Shown here: positions 8,754 through 17,370 of the stretch, piece after piece
How the letters are laid out: each line of letters begins with the position of its first letter
How positions within the stretch are numbered: the first letter of the stretch is position 1
Assembly (NCBI GenBank): GCA_018261735.1
Contig: JAGTRM010000013.1
Coordinates: 1-64,000, forward strand
Length of the DNA: 64,000 nucleotides
Direction of reading: 5' to 3'
From: Pseudomonadota bacterium
Lineage (GTDB): Bacteria > Pseudomonadota > Gammaproteobacteria > Burkholderiales > Chitinibacteraceae
Made by a program: the position numbers and the translations under genes
Notes under the pieces: model-generated
The model's input: the letters and a program-made list of their open reading frames with translations, nothing else
The model's database searches: none
Told to the model about the DNA's origin: nothing

Positions 8754-10429
8754 TGCCCCCCCTTGCACTGGGAAGCCGTCAGAACCTGGTTGCGACCGGC
8801 GCGCTTGGCCGCATACAAGGCCTGGTCGGCGCCCAGCACCAGATGCTCGGTGCTTTCCATTACGGGGAATCCCGCCACGCCACCGCTGAAGGTGCAGGAA
8901 AACGCCGTCTTGCCGGCCTGGAAGCTGAGCGCGGCGAAATCCTGCAGGATCTGGCGCATGATCTCGGCCGCTTCGTCTTCGCTGACATCCTGCATGATGA
9001 TGGCGAATTCCTCGCCGCCGTAGCGTCCGATCATGTCGGAATTGCGCAGGCGCTGTTTGAGCAGCCGCGCCAGAGCCACCAGGACCTGGTCGCCGGCGGG
9101 GTGGCCGAAATTGTCGTTGACGTGCTTGAAATGGTCGAGATCGAGCATGACAAAACACAGCTTGCCGCCCTGGCGGCGCGATGCTGCCAGCGTGGCTTCG
9201 AGAAACTGCGCCAGCGTCGTGTGGTTGAGCAGGCCGGTCAGGCTGTCCTGCATCATCAGCGAACGCAGCGTGCGGGTGCGTTCGGCGCGCACCGACACCG
9301 CAGTGATCAGGTCTTCCGGCAGGATCGGCTTGGTCAGGAAGCCATCGGCTCCGACCCGCATGGCGGAAAGCTGGACCGATTTGTCCGTCTCGCTCGACAG
9401 GAAAACGATCGGGATGCTCACATACTGCGGCACCTGGCGGATCAGGCGCGAAAATTCGCGCCCCGAGCAGGTCGGCATGTACATGTCCATCAACACCAGA
9501 TCGGGCTGGAATTCGGACAGCACATCCAGAATCCGCCCCGGTTGGTCCAGCTTGCGCGTCAGCATGCCGGTCGCTTCCAAGATCAGGCTCAGGTAATCGG
9601 CCATCTCGGGCTCGTCATCGACGATCAGCACCCGGAACGGATCGGGCTCGCGGCGGATGGTCAGCTCGTCCAGCGTACCGATCATGTCGTGCGCCGTCAC
9701 CGGCTTGAGGAAATAGGCTGCCCCGCCCGCCTGCACCACCCGCAGTCGGGTGGCAAAATCACCCTCTTCGGCGATGAACAGGAAGGGGATATTCACCTGC
9801 ACTCGCAGGCTTTCCGCCAGATCAACACCTTTCGTGCTCATGATCACGGCATTGGGCGGATTCTCCAGCACCGCCCGTTGCAGTTCGCCCAAGTCGGTAT
9901 AAACGCTGACCAGATAGCCAAAACACGCCAGGTGCGCGGCCAGATGCACCGCATCCTGCGCTTCATCGCACAGGTAAATGCGCCCGCGCACCTTGCCGGG
10001 CCGGCTGCCAAGCTCCAGGCCCAGTGTGGCGGCAGGGGCGGATTCAACCGGTACCGGCTCCGGCGCGACCTCGATCAAATCTTCCAGTTCGCCGACCAGC
10101 GCTTCGAGGCCAGCCAGCTTGGCCGCCATCTCGTTGCGGCGGGTGGAATACTCCAGCAGTTTCTGCAACTGCGCGACGATCTTGGTCGCGATCGCGCTCT
10201 CGTCGCTGATCGCCAGCAAGCCGAGCGAGGCCGCGGTGCCCTTGATGTTGTGGAAGCAGCGGTACAGGTCATCCAGCACCTGTTCGCTCGATTCGTCCCC
10301 GGTCAGCGTCGCCATTCCGGCGCGCGCCTGCGCCAGCGATTGCGGCAGTTTGGCCAGATACGCCCGTTGCAGTTGCCGGACTTTGTCTTGCAGGGTGGCT
10401 GAACGCGTGGTTTCCATGGTCGTTTCCAT
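8750..10429 (-). CDS. Diguanylate cyclase with Hpt and two receiver domains (WspR-like output)
   Basis: This 559-residue protein looks like the output of the chemosensory operon. In order it has an Hpt domain with the phospho-accepting histidine (about His60, FHNIKG), a degenerate receiver-like domain (about residues 145-265) where the phospho-aspartate position reads serine (AVIMSTKG), a complete receiver (VLIVDDEPE, LVLMDMYMP, LTKP), and a C-terminal GGDEF domain with GRYGGEEF. An RxxD inhibitory site (RNSD) lies five residues before GGEEF. It should make c-di-GMP when phosphorylated. The ATG at 10429 lies a normal distance from AAGGA; a TTG nine bases upstream is too close to it. Confidence 0.9.
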   Translation of the reverse strand: METTMETTRSATLQDKVRQLQRAYLAKLPQSLAQARAGMATLTGDESSEQVLDDLYRCFHNIKGTAASLGLLAISDESAIATKIVAQLQKLLEYSTRRNEMAAKLAGLEALVGELEDLIEVAPEPVPVESAPAATLGLELGSRPGKVRGRIYLCDEAQDAVHLAAHLACFGYLVSVYTDLGELQRAVLENPPNAVIMSTKGVDLAESLRVQVNIPFLFIAEEGDFATRLRVVQAGGAAYFLKPVTAHDMIGTLDELTIRREPDPFRVLIVDDEPEMADYLSLILEATGMLTRKLDQPGRILDVLSEFQPDLVLMDMYMPTCSGREFSRLIRQVPQYVSIPIVFLSSETDKSVQLSAMRVGADGFLTKPILPEDLITAVSVRAERTRTLRSLMMQDSLTGLLNHTTLAQFLEATLAASRRQGGKLCFVMLDLDHFKHVNDNFGHPAGDQVLVALARLLKQRLRNSDMIGRYGGEEFAIIMQDVSEDEAAEIMRQILQDFAALSFQAGKTAFSCTFSGGVAGFPVMESTEHLVLGADQALYAAKRAGRNQVLTASQCKGGQ

Positions 10430-10434
10430 CGGTT

Positions 10435-10797
10435 TCAATTCCTTGCAGGGAACAGATTGGCGAGCGCGCCGGCGAGCGTATGCTCCAGATTGCCATCCTT
10501 GGCAATGCAGGCATCCAGCTGCGGTTCGCGCCGCTGCAGCGCTTGCGGATCGTCGCCGCTGAGCAAGATGAAAGGCAGGGTGCAGCCTTCGGCGCGCAAG
10601 GCCGCGAACAATTCCAGCCCGCTGAGGCGGGGCATGTTCATGTCCGAAATCACGGCATCGAAAGCCGGGCCGGCCGCCAGGACCTGCAGCGCGGCGGCGC
10701 CGCTCTCCACGATCACCGCTTCATGACCGCCGTCTTCCAGCACCGCCGCCGTCATGGCCGCAGCGAAATCATCGTCATCGACTACCAGCAAACGCAT
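10435..10797 (-). CDS. Single-domain response regulator (CheY-like)
   Basis: A stand-alone receiver of 120 residues. It has the acidic cluster LLVVDDDDF, the phosphorylatable aspartate in AVISDMNMP, a threonine/serine-type switch position in ILLSGDD and the conserved lysine in CIAKDG. It sits between the hybrid CheA gene and the Hpt-GGDEF gene, stopping five bases before the latter starts. It may act as a phosphate sink or shuttle, or regulate another target; its partner cannot be told from sequence. Canonical Wsp operons lack such a protein. Confidence 0.9.
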   Translation of the reverse strand: MRLLVVDDDDFAAAMTAAVLEDGGHEAVIVESGAAALQVLAAGPAFDAVISDMNMPRLSGLELFAALRAEGCTLPFILLSGDDPQALQRREPQLDACIAKDGNLEHTLAGALANLFPARN

Positions 10798-10816
10798 CGT
10801 TTCCCCCTCAAGCCCT

Positions 10817-12898
10817 TCAGCCCAACAGGCTCTTCAGTGTATCTATCAACCGGCTCTGGTCAAAGTCGCCCTTGACGATATAGGCATCCGCGCCAACCTG
10901 GATGCCGCGCCGCTGGTCTTCTTCCTTCTGCCGCGAGGTGATGATGATGATCGGCACATCGCGGTAACGCTCTTCCTGGCGCAATGCTGCGGTCAGGGCA
11001 AAGCCGTCCATGTTCGGCATTTCCACATCGGTCAGCACCGCATCGAACTCGCCGTTGCGCGCCTTGGCCAGGCCATCGAGGCCGTCCTCGGCCAGGGTAA
11101 CGTGGTAACCGTGCGCTTCCAGCACGTCTTTTTCGATCTCGCGGGTATTGAGCGAATCGTCGACCACCAGCACGCGCACCTGGCTTGCTGCCGGGATCGT
11201 GGTCTGCTTGCTGCCCGCGCTGCCGCGCCGGGCCATGCCGACCAGCGCCGGGGCCTGCAGCACGCTCACCAGCTGGTTCCTGCCGGTCATCACCATGCCC
11301 GCGACCAGCGGCAGTCCGGCCAGATGCGGCGGCAGCGGCTTGATCACCATATTGCGCTCGTCGATCAGATCGTCAACCCGCAGTGCCAGTTTTTCACTCT
11401 GGGTCTGCACCACCACCAGCAACAGGTCCGCGCCGGCCGGCTGCGCGGGCAGCGACAGCATCTGGGCGAGGCTCACCACCGGAACGAATTCATTGCGGAT
11501 CAGCACGGCATGGCGCTCGGCCACTTCCAGCAGCTGGTCTGCCGGCAAGCGCAGCAACTGGCTGACATGCGGCGCGGTAAAGCCGAAGGTCTGCCCGCCG
11601 GCCGCGACCAGCAGCATGCGCATCACCGCGAGCGAGCGCGGCAGCCGCAGGGTGAAGGTCGTGCCGACACCCGGTTTACTCTCCACCTGGATCGCGCCCT
11701 GCAACTCGTCGACCACGCAACGTTTGACCACATCCATGCCCACGCCGCGCCCGGAAACATCGGTGATGATCGCGCTGGTACTGAAACCGGGCAGAAAAAT
11801 CAGGTCGATCACTTCGGCTTCGGTGAAGAGCGCCACCTGTTCGGCGCTGGCCAGGCCTTTTTTCACCGCCTTGTCGCGGATCGCCTCGAGCGACAATCCG
11901 GCGCCATCGTCGCGCACTTCGATGATCACACCGCCGTCATCCTGCCGAGCGCTCAGGCTGACCCGGCCATGGCGCGGCTTGCCGGCTTTTGCGCGCACAT
12001 CCGGCGCTTCGATGCCGTGATCGACCGCGTTGCGCAACAGGTGGACGATCGGATCACCCAGGCGGTCGATCAACTGCCGGTCGAGTTCGATCTCGCTGCC
12101 GCTGACCAGGCATTCAACTTCCTTGCCGACCGAGCGTGCCAGATCTCGCACCATGCGCGGCGCCGGATCGAACACCATCAACAGCGGCAACATGCGCAGG
12201 ATCAGCGCCTTGCCGTGCAACTCCTCCATCAAGGCTTCCTGTGCCTGCACGTCGTCTTTCAGCTCGCGGGCAAAATCGGCCACCCGCGCACCGCGACCCG
12301 CACTGCCGGCCCGCAGATCGCGCTCGATCGCCCGGATATCACGGCTTCGCTGGCGCAATCGGGCATGGCTCGACACCACTTCACCCATCAGCTTGATCAG
12401 CTCATCGAGCTTCTCCAGCGGGATGCGCACGGAATCGGCGGCCTTGAACTTGATCTCGCCGGGCGCCGCTGCCGCCACCGGCACAGATTCGGCGGGCTTG
12501 GCCGTTTCGGCATCCGGCGTCAGCGGCCGCGCCAGTGCGGCGCAGAGCGCCTCGTCCGGCGGCGCCAGCTCGCGCCCTTGCGCCACCTCATCAACCTGCG
12601 CGGCAATTGCGTCGATACCGCTTTGCAATAACTGGGCCAGGGCATGCGAGTAGGTCAGCGTTCCCTCGCGCAAGGCACCCAGCAGATCTTCCAGCCGGTG
12701 CGCCGTATCGCTGATCGGCGCCAGACGCAGCATGCGCGACGATCCCTTGATGGTATGTGCCGAACGGAAAATCGCGTTCACCACCTCCTGATCGGCGGGC
12801 TCCTGCTGCAGGGCCGCCAGGCCCGCTTCGAGATTGACCAGATGCTCGCGCGCTTCCTCGACAAAGCGCGCGGTAAACCGCTTGATATCAAGCGCCAC
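10817..12898 (-). CDS. cheA: Hybrid chemotaxis histidine kinase CheA with C-terminal receiver (WspE-like)
   Basis: The 693-residue kinase has an Hpt domain with His48 in SAHTIKGSSRML, a dimerisation segment, the ATPase domain (HLLRNAVDHGIE, DDGAGLS, FSTSAIITDVSGRGVGMDVV), a CheW-like receptor-coupling domain and a C-terminal receiver (RVLVVDDSLNTR, AVLTDVEMPNMDG). I see no clear CheY-binding P2 domain. The fused receiver is the hallmark of WspE-type and other alternative-pathway kinases. It would pass phosphate from His48 to partner receivers, or via its own receiver to the Hpt domain of the GGDEF protein. Genes before and after lie in one close operon. Confidence 0.95.
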   Translation of the reverse strand: MALDIKRFTARFVEEAREHLVNLEAGLAALQQEPADQEVVNAIFRSAHTIKGSSRMLRLAPISDTAHRLEDLLGALREGTLTYSHALAQLLQSGIDAIAAQVDEVAQGRELAPPDEALCAALARPLTPDAETAKPAESVPVAAAAPGEIKFKAADSVRIPLEKLDELIKLMGEVVSSHARLRQRSRDIRAIERDLRAGSAGRGARVADFARELKDDVQAQEALMEELHGKALILRMLPLLMVFDPAPRMVRDLARSVGKEVECLVSGSEIELDRQLIDRLGDPIVHLLRNAVDHGIEAPDVRAKAGKPRHGRVSLSARQDDGGVIIEVRDDGAGLSLEAIRDKAVKKGLASAEQVALFTEAEVIDLIFLPGFSTSAIITDVSGRGVGMDVVKRCVVDELQGAIQVESKPGVGTTFTLRLPRSLAVMRMLLVAAGGQTFGFTAPHVSQLLRLPADQLLEVAERHAVLIRNEFVPVVSLAQMLSLPAQPAGADLLLVVVQTQSEKLALRVDDLIDERNMVIKPLPPHLAGLPLVAGMVMTGRNQLVSVLQAPALVGMARRGSAGSKQTTIPAASQVRVLVVDDSLNTREIEKDVLEAHGYHVTLAEDGLDGLAKARNGEFDAVLTDVEMPNMDGFALTAALRQEERYRDVPIIIITSRQKEEDQRRGIQVGADAYIVKGDFDQSRLIDTLKSLLG

Positions 12899-12916
12899 GA
12901 TGCGGATTCCTTTCCA

Positions 12917-14377
12917 TCATGTTCGCCCCGCTACGGCGCTGCTGCGCCGCTCGCACAGGAAGCGGATATCCGCCACAGGCAGATCCAGCGGCAAGCGCAG
13001 GCCGCCATCCGGATCGGGATTCGATTCCAGCTGCAGCAACGCGGTACGATATTCGCGCCGCGCCTTGGCAGCCTCGGTATCCTGCAACAAACGGCCAAGG
13101 TAGTAATGGGCCGGCCAGCAATCCGGCCGGGTGTAGGTCGCAGTCTTGAAGTGGCCGATCGCTGCATTAGGGTCGTCCTGCCATTTGGCGACAAAACCGA
13201 GCAGCATCATGGCCTCGACCGACCAGTTGTCGCGCGCCAGCACCTGCTGCGCCAAGGCGGCCGCTTCGGCAAAGCGCCGTGTTTGCAACAACACGTAGCT
13301 TTCCAGTAACTGCAGTTCGGCATCAGTCGGTGCACTCAGGCGCAGGAAGGCAATTCGCTCCAAGGCCGCAGCATGCTGCTTGGCACGGATCAGGCCGCGC
13401 ACGGCCTCAAGGTTTTCCGCCCACTCCCCGGGTGCGGTCAAACGCACCGGCGCCGCCGGCACATGGGCCTTGGCTGGAAGAGGCGTCGCAACGAGTGGCG
13501 GCTTGGCCTTCTTCAGCACCGGCGGTACGGCCAGTTTGACGGCATGGAGCGCCGGCTTGGGCCGGTTTTCGTCCTTGCTGAAGTAAAACTGTCCGCCCTC
13601 CTCGACCAGATGGAAAACACCCAGATCGTTGGCCAGCGTCTCCGCCGAGCCCAGCACCAGACAGCCCGTGTCCCGCATCGCCGCGTACAGCGCATGCTGG
13701 ATATTGCGCCGCGTCGGCGCGTCGAAGTAGATCGAGACGTTACGGAAAAAAACGATGTCGAAATCGACATACCGCGCGGGCAAGCGCGTCGCCAACAGGT
13801 TGAGCGAATGGAATTCGACCATGCCCCGCACCCGCGCATCCAGCTGGTAACCCTGTCCCGGCACATAGCTGAAATAGCGCTCGCGCAACGCCGGCGGCAT
13901 GCCGCGGAACGCATACTCGTGAAAATGCGCATGGCGCGCGCGGCGTAGCGCATGCTGATCGATGTCGCCGGCGATGATCGTCACCATCTTGCCGGCGTTT
14001 TCGCCGAATTTCTCCAAGAGCGCGATGGCAATCGAATACGGCTCTTCGCCGGTCGAGCAGCCGGCGCTCAGGATGCGCAGCGGCAATCCCCGCCCCTTGG
14101 CCAGCAGATCGGGCAGCAACTGGTTGATCAGCAGATCAAGCTGTTTGGGCTCACGGTAGAAATAGGTTTCGTTGATGGTCAGCAGTGAAACCAGCTCGTC
14201 GAATTCGTTTTCATTGCCGAGCAAACGCACATAGTAAGCCGAAGGCAGCTCGCCCTGGTTGGCCATCATGCGCTTCTTCAGGGCCAGCATCAGGCTGGAT
14301 TCGGCCATGGCTTCGAACTGCAGCCCGCTGCGCTGGCGAACCAGTTCCTTGAACAGGGCCAGATCGTGCGCGGTCAT
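12917..14377 (-). CDS. cheR: CheR-type receptor methyltransferase with C-terminal TPR region (WspC-like)
   Basis: CheR methylates glutamates of the receptor using S-adenosylmethionine. The 486-residue protein has the CheR N-terminal helical domain, the SAM-binding motif LSAGCSTGEEPYSIA, and the domain end FDIVFFRNVSIYF. After a proline/alanine-rich linker (about residues 275-320) comes a helical repeat region with TPR-like pairs (LLQTRRFAEAAALAQQ, FVAKWQDDPNAAIGHF). The TPR extension is typical of WspC/FrzF-type enzymes. It overlaps the CheB gene by the ATGA arrangement (14374-14377). Confidence 0.93.
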   Translation of the reverse strand: MTAHDLALFKELVRQRSGLQFEAMAESSLMLALKKRMMANQGELPSAYYVRLLGNENEFDELVSLLTINETYFYREPKQLDLLINQLLPDLLAKGRGLPLRILSAGCSTGEEPYSIAIALLEKFGENAGKMVTIIAGDIDQHALRRARHAHFHEYAFRGMPPALRERYFSYVPGQGYQLDARVRGMVEFHSLNLLATRLPARYVDFDIVFFRNVSIYFDAPTRRNIQHALYAAMRDTGCLVLGSAETLANDLGVFHLVEEGGQFYFSKDENRPKPALHAVKLAVPPVLKKAKPPLVATPLPAKAHVPAAPVRLTAPGEWAENLEAVRGLIRAKQHAAALERIAFLRLSAPTDAELQLLESYVLLQTRRFAEAAALAQQVLARDNWSVEAMMLLGFVAKWQDDPNAAIGHFKTATYTRPDCWPAHYYLGRLLQDTEAAKARREYRTALLQLESNPDPDGGLRLPLDLPVADIRFLCERRSSAVAGRT

Positions 14378-15429
14378 GGCCGCATCATCCGGTTCATCAG
14401 CCGCACCATCGCACCGGCAATGTCTTCCAGCGGCAGGACCCGGTCCACCTTGCCGCTGTCGATCGCAACCCGGTTCATGCCATATACCACGGACGATGTT
14501 TCATCCTGCGCCAGGGTCTGCCCGCCGGCCGCACGGATGCTCGCGATGCCTTTGGCCCCGTCGCTGCCCATGCCGGTCAGGATAATGCCGACACTGCGCT
14601 CGCCGCAGACCTGCGCCACGCTGTCCAGCAACACATTGCAGCTCGGGCGATAAACATCGCTCGCCCTGACCTTCTGCAGGTCGATCCGGTAGTTCCGGCT
14701 GATGGCGAGGTGCGCTTCCGATGGGGAAAGATACACAACGCCGGGCAAGACCGGCTCGCCCAGCTCGGCCAGCTTGACCGGCAGATTCGATACCGTCGCC
14801 AGCCATTGCGCCATGCCTGCGGCAAACCCGGGAATGACATGCTGGGCCACCAGAACCGGGCATGCAAACGCGCCAGGCAGCTGGCCCAGAATCTGCGCCA
14901 GCGCTTGCGGGCCGCCAGTCGACGAGGCAATCGCGAACACCGGGCCTTGCCGCACCGAGGCATCGCTGGCGATCAACGGCGGCAGCAGCGGCTCGGCAAC
15001 GGGCGTAGCGCGCTGATAGCGCAGCGCCTTGACGTGTGTGATCACGGGAATGCGCGCCACGAGGCGGGCACGTTCGAGAAAGGTGTGGATTCCGTCCGCA
15101 TCCAGGCCAGGCTTGGCCACGACATCCACCGCGCCGTGCGATACGGCGGCATAGGCGCTCTGCGCGCTGGTGTAATCGCTCACCACCAAGATCGGCACCG
15201 GCCGCGAGCTCATGATTTCTTCGATCGCCTCGATGCCGCCCATCTTCGGCATGACCAGATCCATGGCGATCAAGTCGGGGCGTTCGCGCTTGACCTGCGC
15301 CACGGCCTCCACGCCATTAGCAACTTCGGCCATCACCTCGAAACCGGCGTCCGTCTCGAAAATGGCACGCAGCGCAGACCGTGCCAGCACGCTGTCATCA
15401 ACCAGCAGAACGCGGATCTTGTCCGTCAT
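14374..15429 (-). CDS. cheB: CheB-type receptor methylesterase/response regulator (WspF-like)
   Basis: CheB removes methyl groups from the receptor and is switched by phosphorylation of its receiver. The 351-residue product has an N-terminal receiver (VLLVDDSVLAR, DLIAMDLVMPKMGG) and the C-terminal esterase with the serine motif IASSTGGPQAL, the histidine in LVAQHVIPGF and the aspartate in LTGMGSDGAKGI. The ATG at 15429 opens MTDKIRVLL; sequence upstream in frame is not CheB. It is ten bases downstream of the receptor gene. Confidence 0.96.
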   Translation of the reverse strand: MTDKIRVLLVDDSVLARSALRAIFETDAGFEVMAEVANGVEAVAQVKRERPDLIAMDLVMPKMGGIEAIEEIMSSRPVPILVVSDYTSAQSAYAAVSHGAVDVVAKPGLDADGIHTFLERARLVARIPVITHVKALRYQRATPVAEPLLPPLIASDASVRQGPVFAIASSTGGPQALAQILGQLPGAFACPVLVAQHVIPGFAAGMAQWLATVSNLPVKLAELGEPVLPGVVYLSPSEAHLAISRNYRIDLQKVRASDVYRPSCNVLLDSVAQVCGERSVGIILTGMGSDGAKGIASIRAAGGQTLAQDETSSVVYGMNRVAIDSGKVDRVLPLEDIAGAMVRLMNRMMRP

Positions 15430-15439
15430 GGCGCGTAGC

Positions 15440-17206
15440 TCAGCTTGCCGTGGTTTCGCCATCCAACCGGAACCGGTGCACCAGGGCATCCATGTCGGAC
15501 GACAGCTTGGCCATGTTGCGGCTCACTTCGGAAAGCTGCGCCATCGACTGCGCGGTGTGATGCGTCGTGCCGACGATCTCGCGCAGGGCGATCACGACCT
15601 GGTTGGCGGCGGTTTTCTGTTGCTGGGTCGACAGCGAGATCTGCTGGGCGGCGCTGGCGGTCTTGCTGGCCGCCTCGACCAGTTCGCCCAGACGCTCGGC
15701 GGTATGCGTCGTCGCCGTCATGCCTTCGACAATGCCGCTGGCGCCCTTTTCCGAGGTGATCACCAGCCTGCTGATCGAATCCTGGATCTCGTTGACCTTG
15801 CTTTCGATCTCGCTGGTCGAATCGGTCACGCTGTCGGCCAGGCGACGGATTTCAGCCGCCACCACGCCAAAGCGCCGGCCGGATTCGCCGGCACTGGCCG
15901 CTTCCAGCGCGGCGTTGAAGGCGATCAGCTTGGTCTGGTCGGCAATGGCGTTGATGATCGTCATCACCTTGCTGATTTCCTTCGAGGTCTTGCCGAGGCC
16001 AATGATGTCGTTGAGGCTGTTGCGGTTCTCTTCCTGGATGCTCGCCATGCGGACAGCCAGCTGCTCCATGGCCTCGGCGCCGTTCCGGCTGCTGTCCAGC
16101 GTACGGTTGGCAATATCCACCACGGCGCCGGAATGCTCGGAAATCTGCGAGGACGAGGCCGACAGTTCTTCCATGGTCGAGGTGATTTCCGCCACCGAGG
16201 AGGAAAGCTCGTTCGAGGCAGCCGCCTGGTTTTCCACCGAAGCGGAAATGGCCTTGGCCCCGTCATAGACCGAATTGGCGGTACTGGTCGTTTCCGCCAC
16301 CAGACTGCGCAATTGCACCAGCATGGTTTTCAGCGCGATGCCGAGCTTGTCCCACTCCGAACGCGGCTCGAAGCTGACGGTCAGGTTGCCCTGGGCAATT
16401 TCATTCGCCGCGCTGGCCACGCTGGCCAGATTGCTCTGCACCGTGCCCAGTGCCCGCGCCATGGTCCCGATTTCGCCGCCGCGCTCGATCCCGGTGATCT
16501 TCACATCCAGCCGGCCACTGGCCAGCTCGTCCATCTGTCTTGCCACCGCCGACAACGGCTTGACCACGGTACGCGTAATCGCCAATGCCGCCGCCACCGA
16601 GACCACCAGGGCCAGCACGCCGATACTGCCCAGCCACCAGGCCTGCGTGCGGTAAAGTTTGTCGATATCATCCAGATACACGCCGGTGCCCACCACCCAG
16701 CCCCACTCCGGGATGCCGGTCACGTAAGAAATCTTGGTCCGCGCAGCAATATCCTCCGAGGTTTTCCAGTCGTAACGGTAAAATCCTCCGCCGCTCTTGC
16801 GCACGACATCGATCATGTCGGCAAAGATGGCCACACCCTTTTCGTTTTTCAGTGCCAGCACCGAGGTGCCTTCCAGCGCATGATTGAGCGGATGCATCAA
16901 CATTTGGCCGGACATATCGTTGATCCAGTAATACTGGTCATTGGCGTAGCGCATCGCCTGCAGTGCCGCTAGGGCCATCCGTTGTGCCTCGGCCACCGGG
17001 CGATCGGCCCGGGCTGTTTCTTGCATGATCCCGCGGATCATGGTCTGCGCGACTTCGATATGCTCCTTGGTCTTGTTTTCCCGCTCGTGCTCCAGCGCCG
17101 TGCGCAGATTGGTCAGCGAAACAAAGGCGAACACCGTCAATCCGAGCGCCCCCACCAGCACCACGACCAGCAAGCGATAAGCGATCCGCATATCCGAAAA
17201 GCGCAT
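15440..17206 (-). CDS. Methyl-accepting chemotaxis protein with periplasmic Cache sensor
   Basis: The 588-residue receptor has a first membrane segment (about residues 10-31), a periplasmic single-Cache sensor (YYWINDMSGQMLMHP), a second membrane segment (about 193-213), HAMP and a cytoplasmic signalling domain. The ATG at 17206 is chosen because GGAGG sits eight bases upstream. The hairpin tip differs from the common form: it reads DQTKLIAFNAALEAASAGE where most have FQTNxLALNAAxEAARAGE, so several trimer-contact and kinase-control positions are changed. It is the first gene of the chemosensory operon and should be its dedicated input. Ligand unknown. Confidence 0.92.
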   Translation of the reverse strand: MRFSDMRIAYRLLVVVLVGALGLTVFAFVSLTNLRTALEHERENKTKEHIEVAQTMIRGIMQETARADRPVAEAQRMALAALQAMRYANDQYYWINDMSGQMLMHPLNHALEGTSVLALKNEKGVAIFADMIDVVRKSGGGFYRYDWKTSEDIAARTKISYVTGIPEWGWVVGTGVYLDDIDKLYRTQAWWLGSIGVLALVVSVAAALAITRTVVKPLSAVARQMDELASGRLDVKITGIERGGEIGTMARALGTVQSNLASVASAANEIAQGNLTVSFEPRSEWDKLGIALKTMLVQLRSLVAETTSTANSVYDGAKAISASVENQAAASNELSSSVAEITSTMEELSASSSQISEHSGAVVDIANRTLDSSRNGAEAMEQLAVRMASIQEENRNSLNDIIGLGKTSKEISKVMTIINAIADQTKLIAFNAALEAASAGESGRRFGVVAAEIRRLADSVTDSTSEIESKVNEIQDSISRLVITSEKGASGIVEGMTATTHTAERLGELVEAASKTASAAQQISLSTQQQKTAANQVVIALREIVGTTHHTAQSMAQLSEVSRNMAKLSSDMDALVHRFRLDGETTAS

Positions 17207-17285
17207 GACACCTTCCTCCATGATCCGCCCGCACCACGCCGGATGCGGACAGCAAACTCGAGACCCAATGAAAAGTTGGCTGCGG

Positions 17286-17316
17286 GCAAGAAAAACCCCG
17301 CACAAGAGCGGGGATT
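17286..17316 (-). terminator. Rho-independent terminator downstream of xerD
   Basis: Reading leftward, CCCCGC-TCTTGT-GCGGGG forms a 6-bp GC stem (17296-17313) followed by TTTTT (17291-17295). It lies 55 bases after the xerD stop and before the chemosensory receptor gene, so it separates the two transcription units. Confidence 0.85.
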
Positions 17317-17370
17317 ATGCCAGCCATTGCAGTCAGCAGGATAGCTGCGTTGTAAGCAAATCTGCCAAAC

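Noticed and set aside
8753..10402. A 549-codon open frame on the + strand opposite the Hpt-GGDEF gene
   Set aside because: Antisense shadow with no recognisable motif or ribosome-binding site.
10754..12631. A 625-codon open frame on the + strand opposite the hybrid CheA gene
   Set aside because: It is the antisense shadow of a GC-rich gene: histidine/glutamine/arginine-rich with no domain, while the minus frame has complete CheA motifs.
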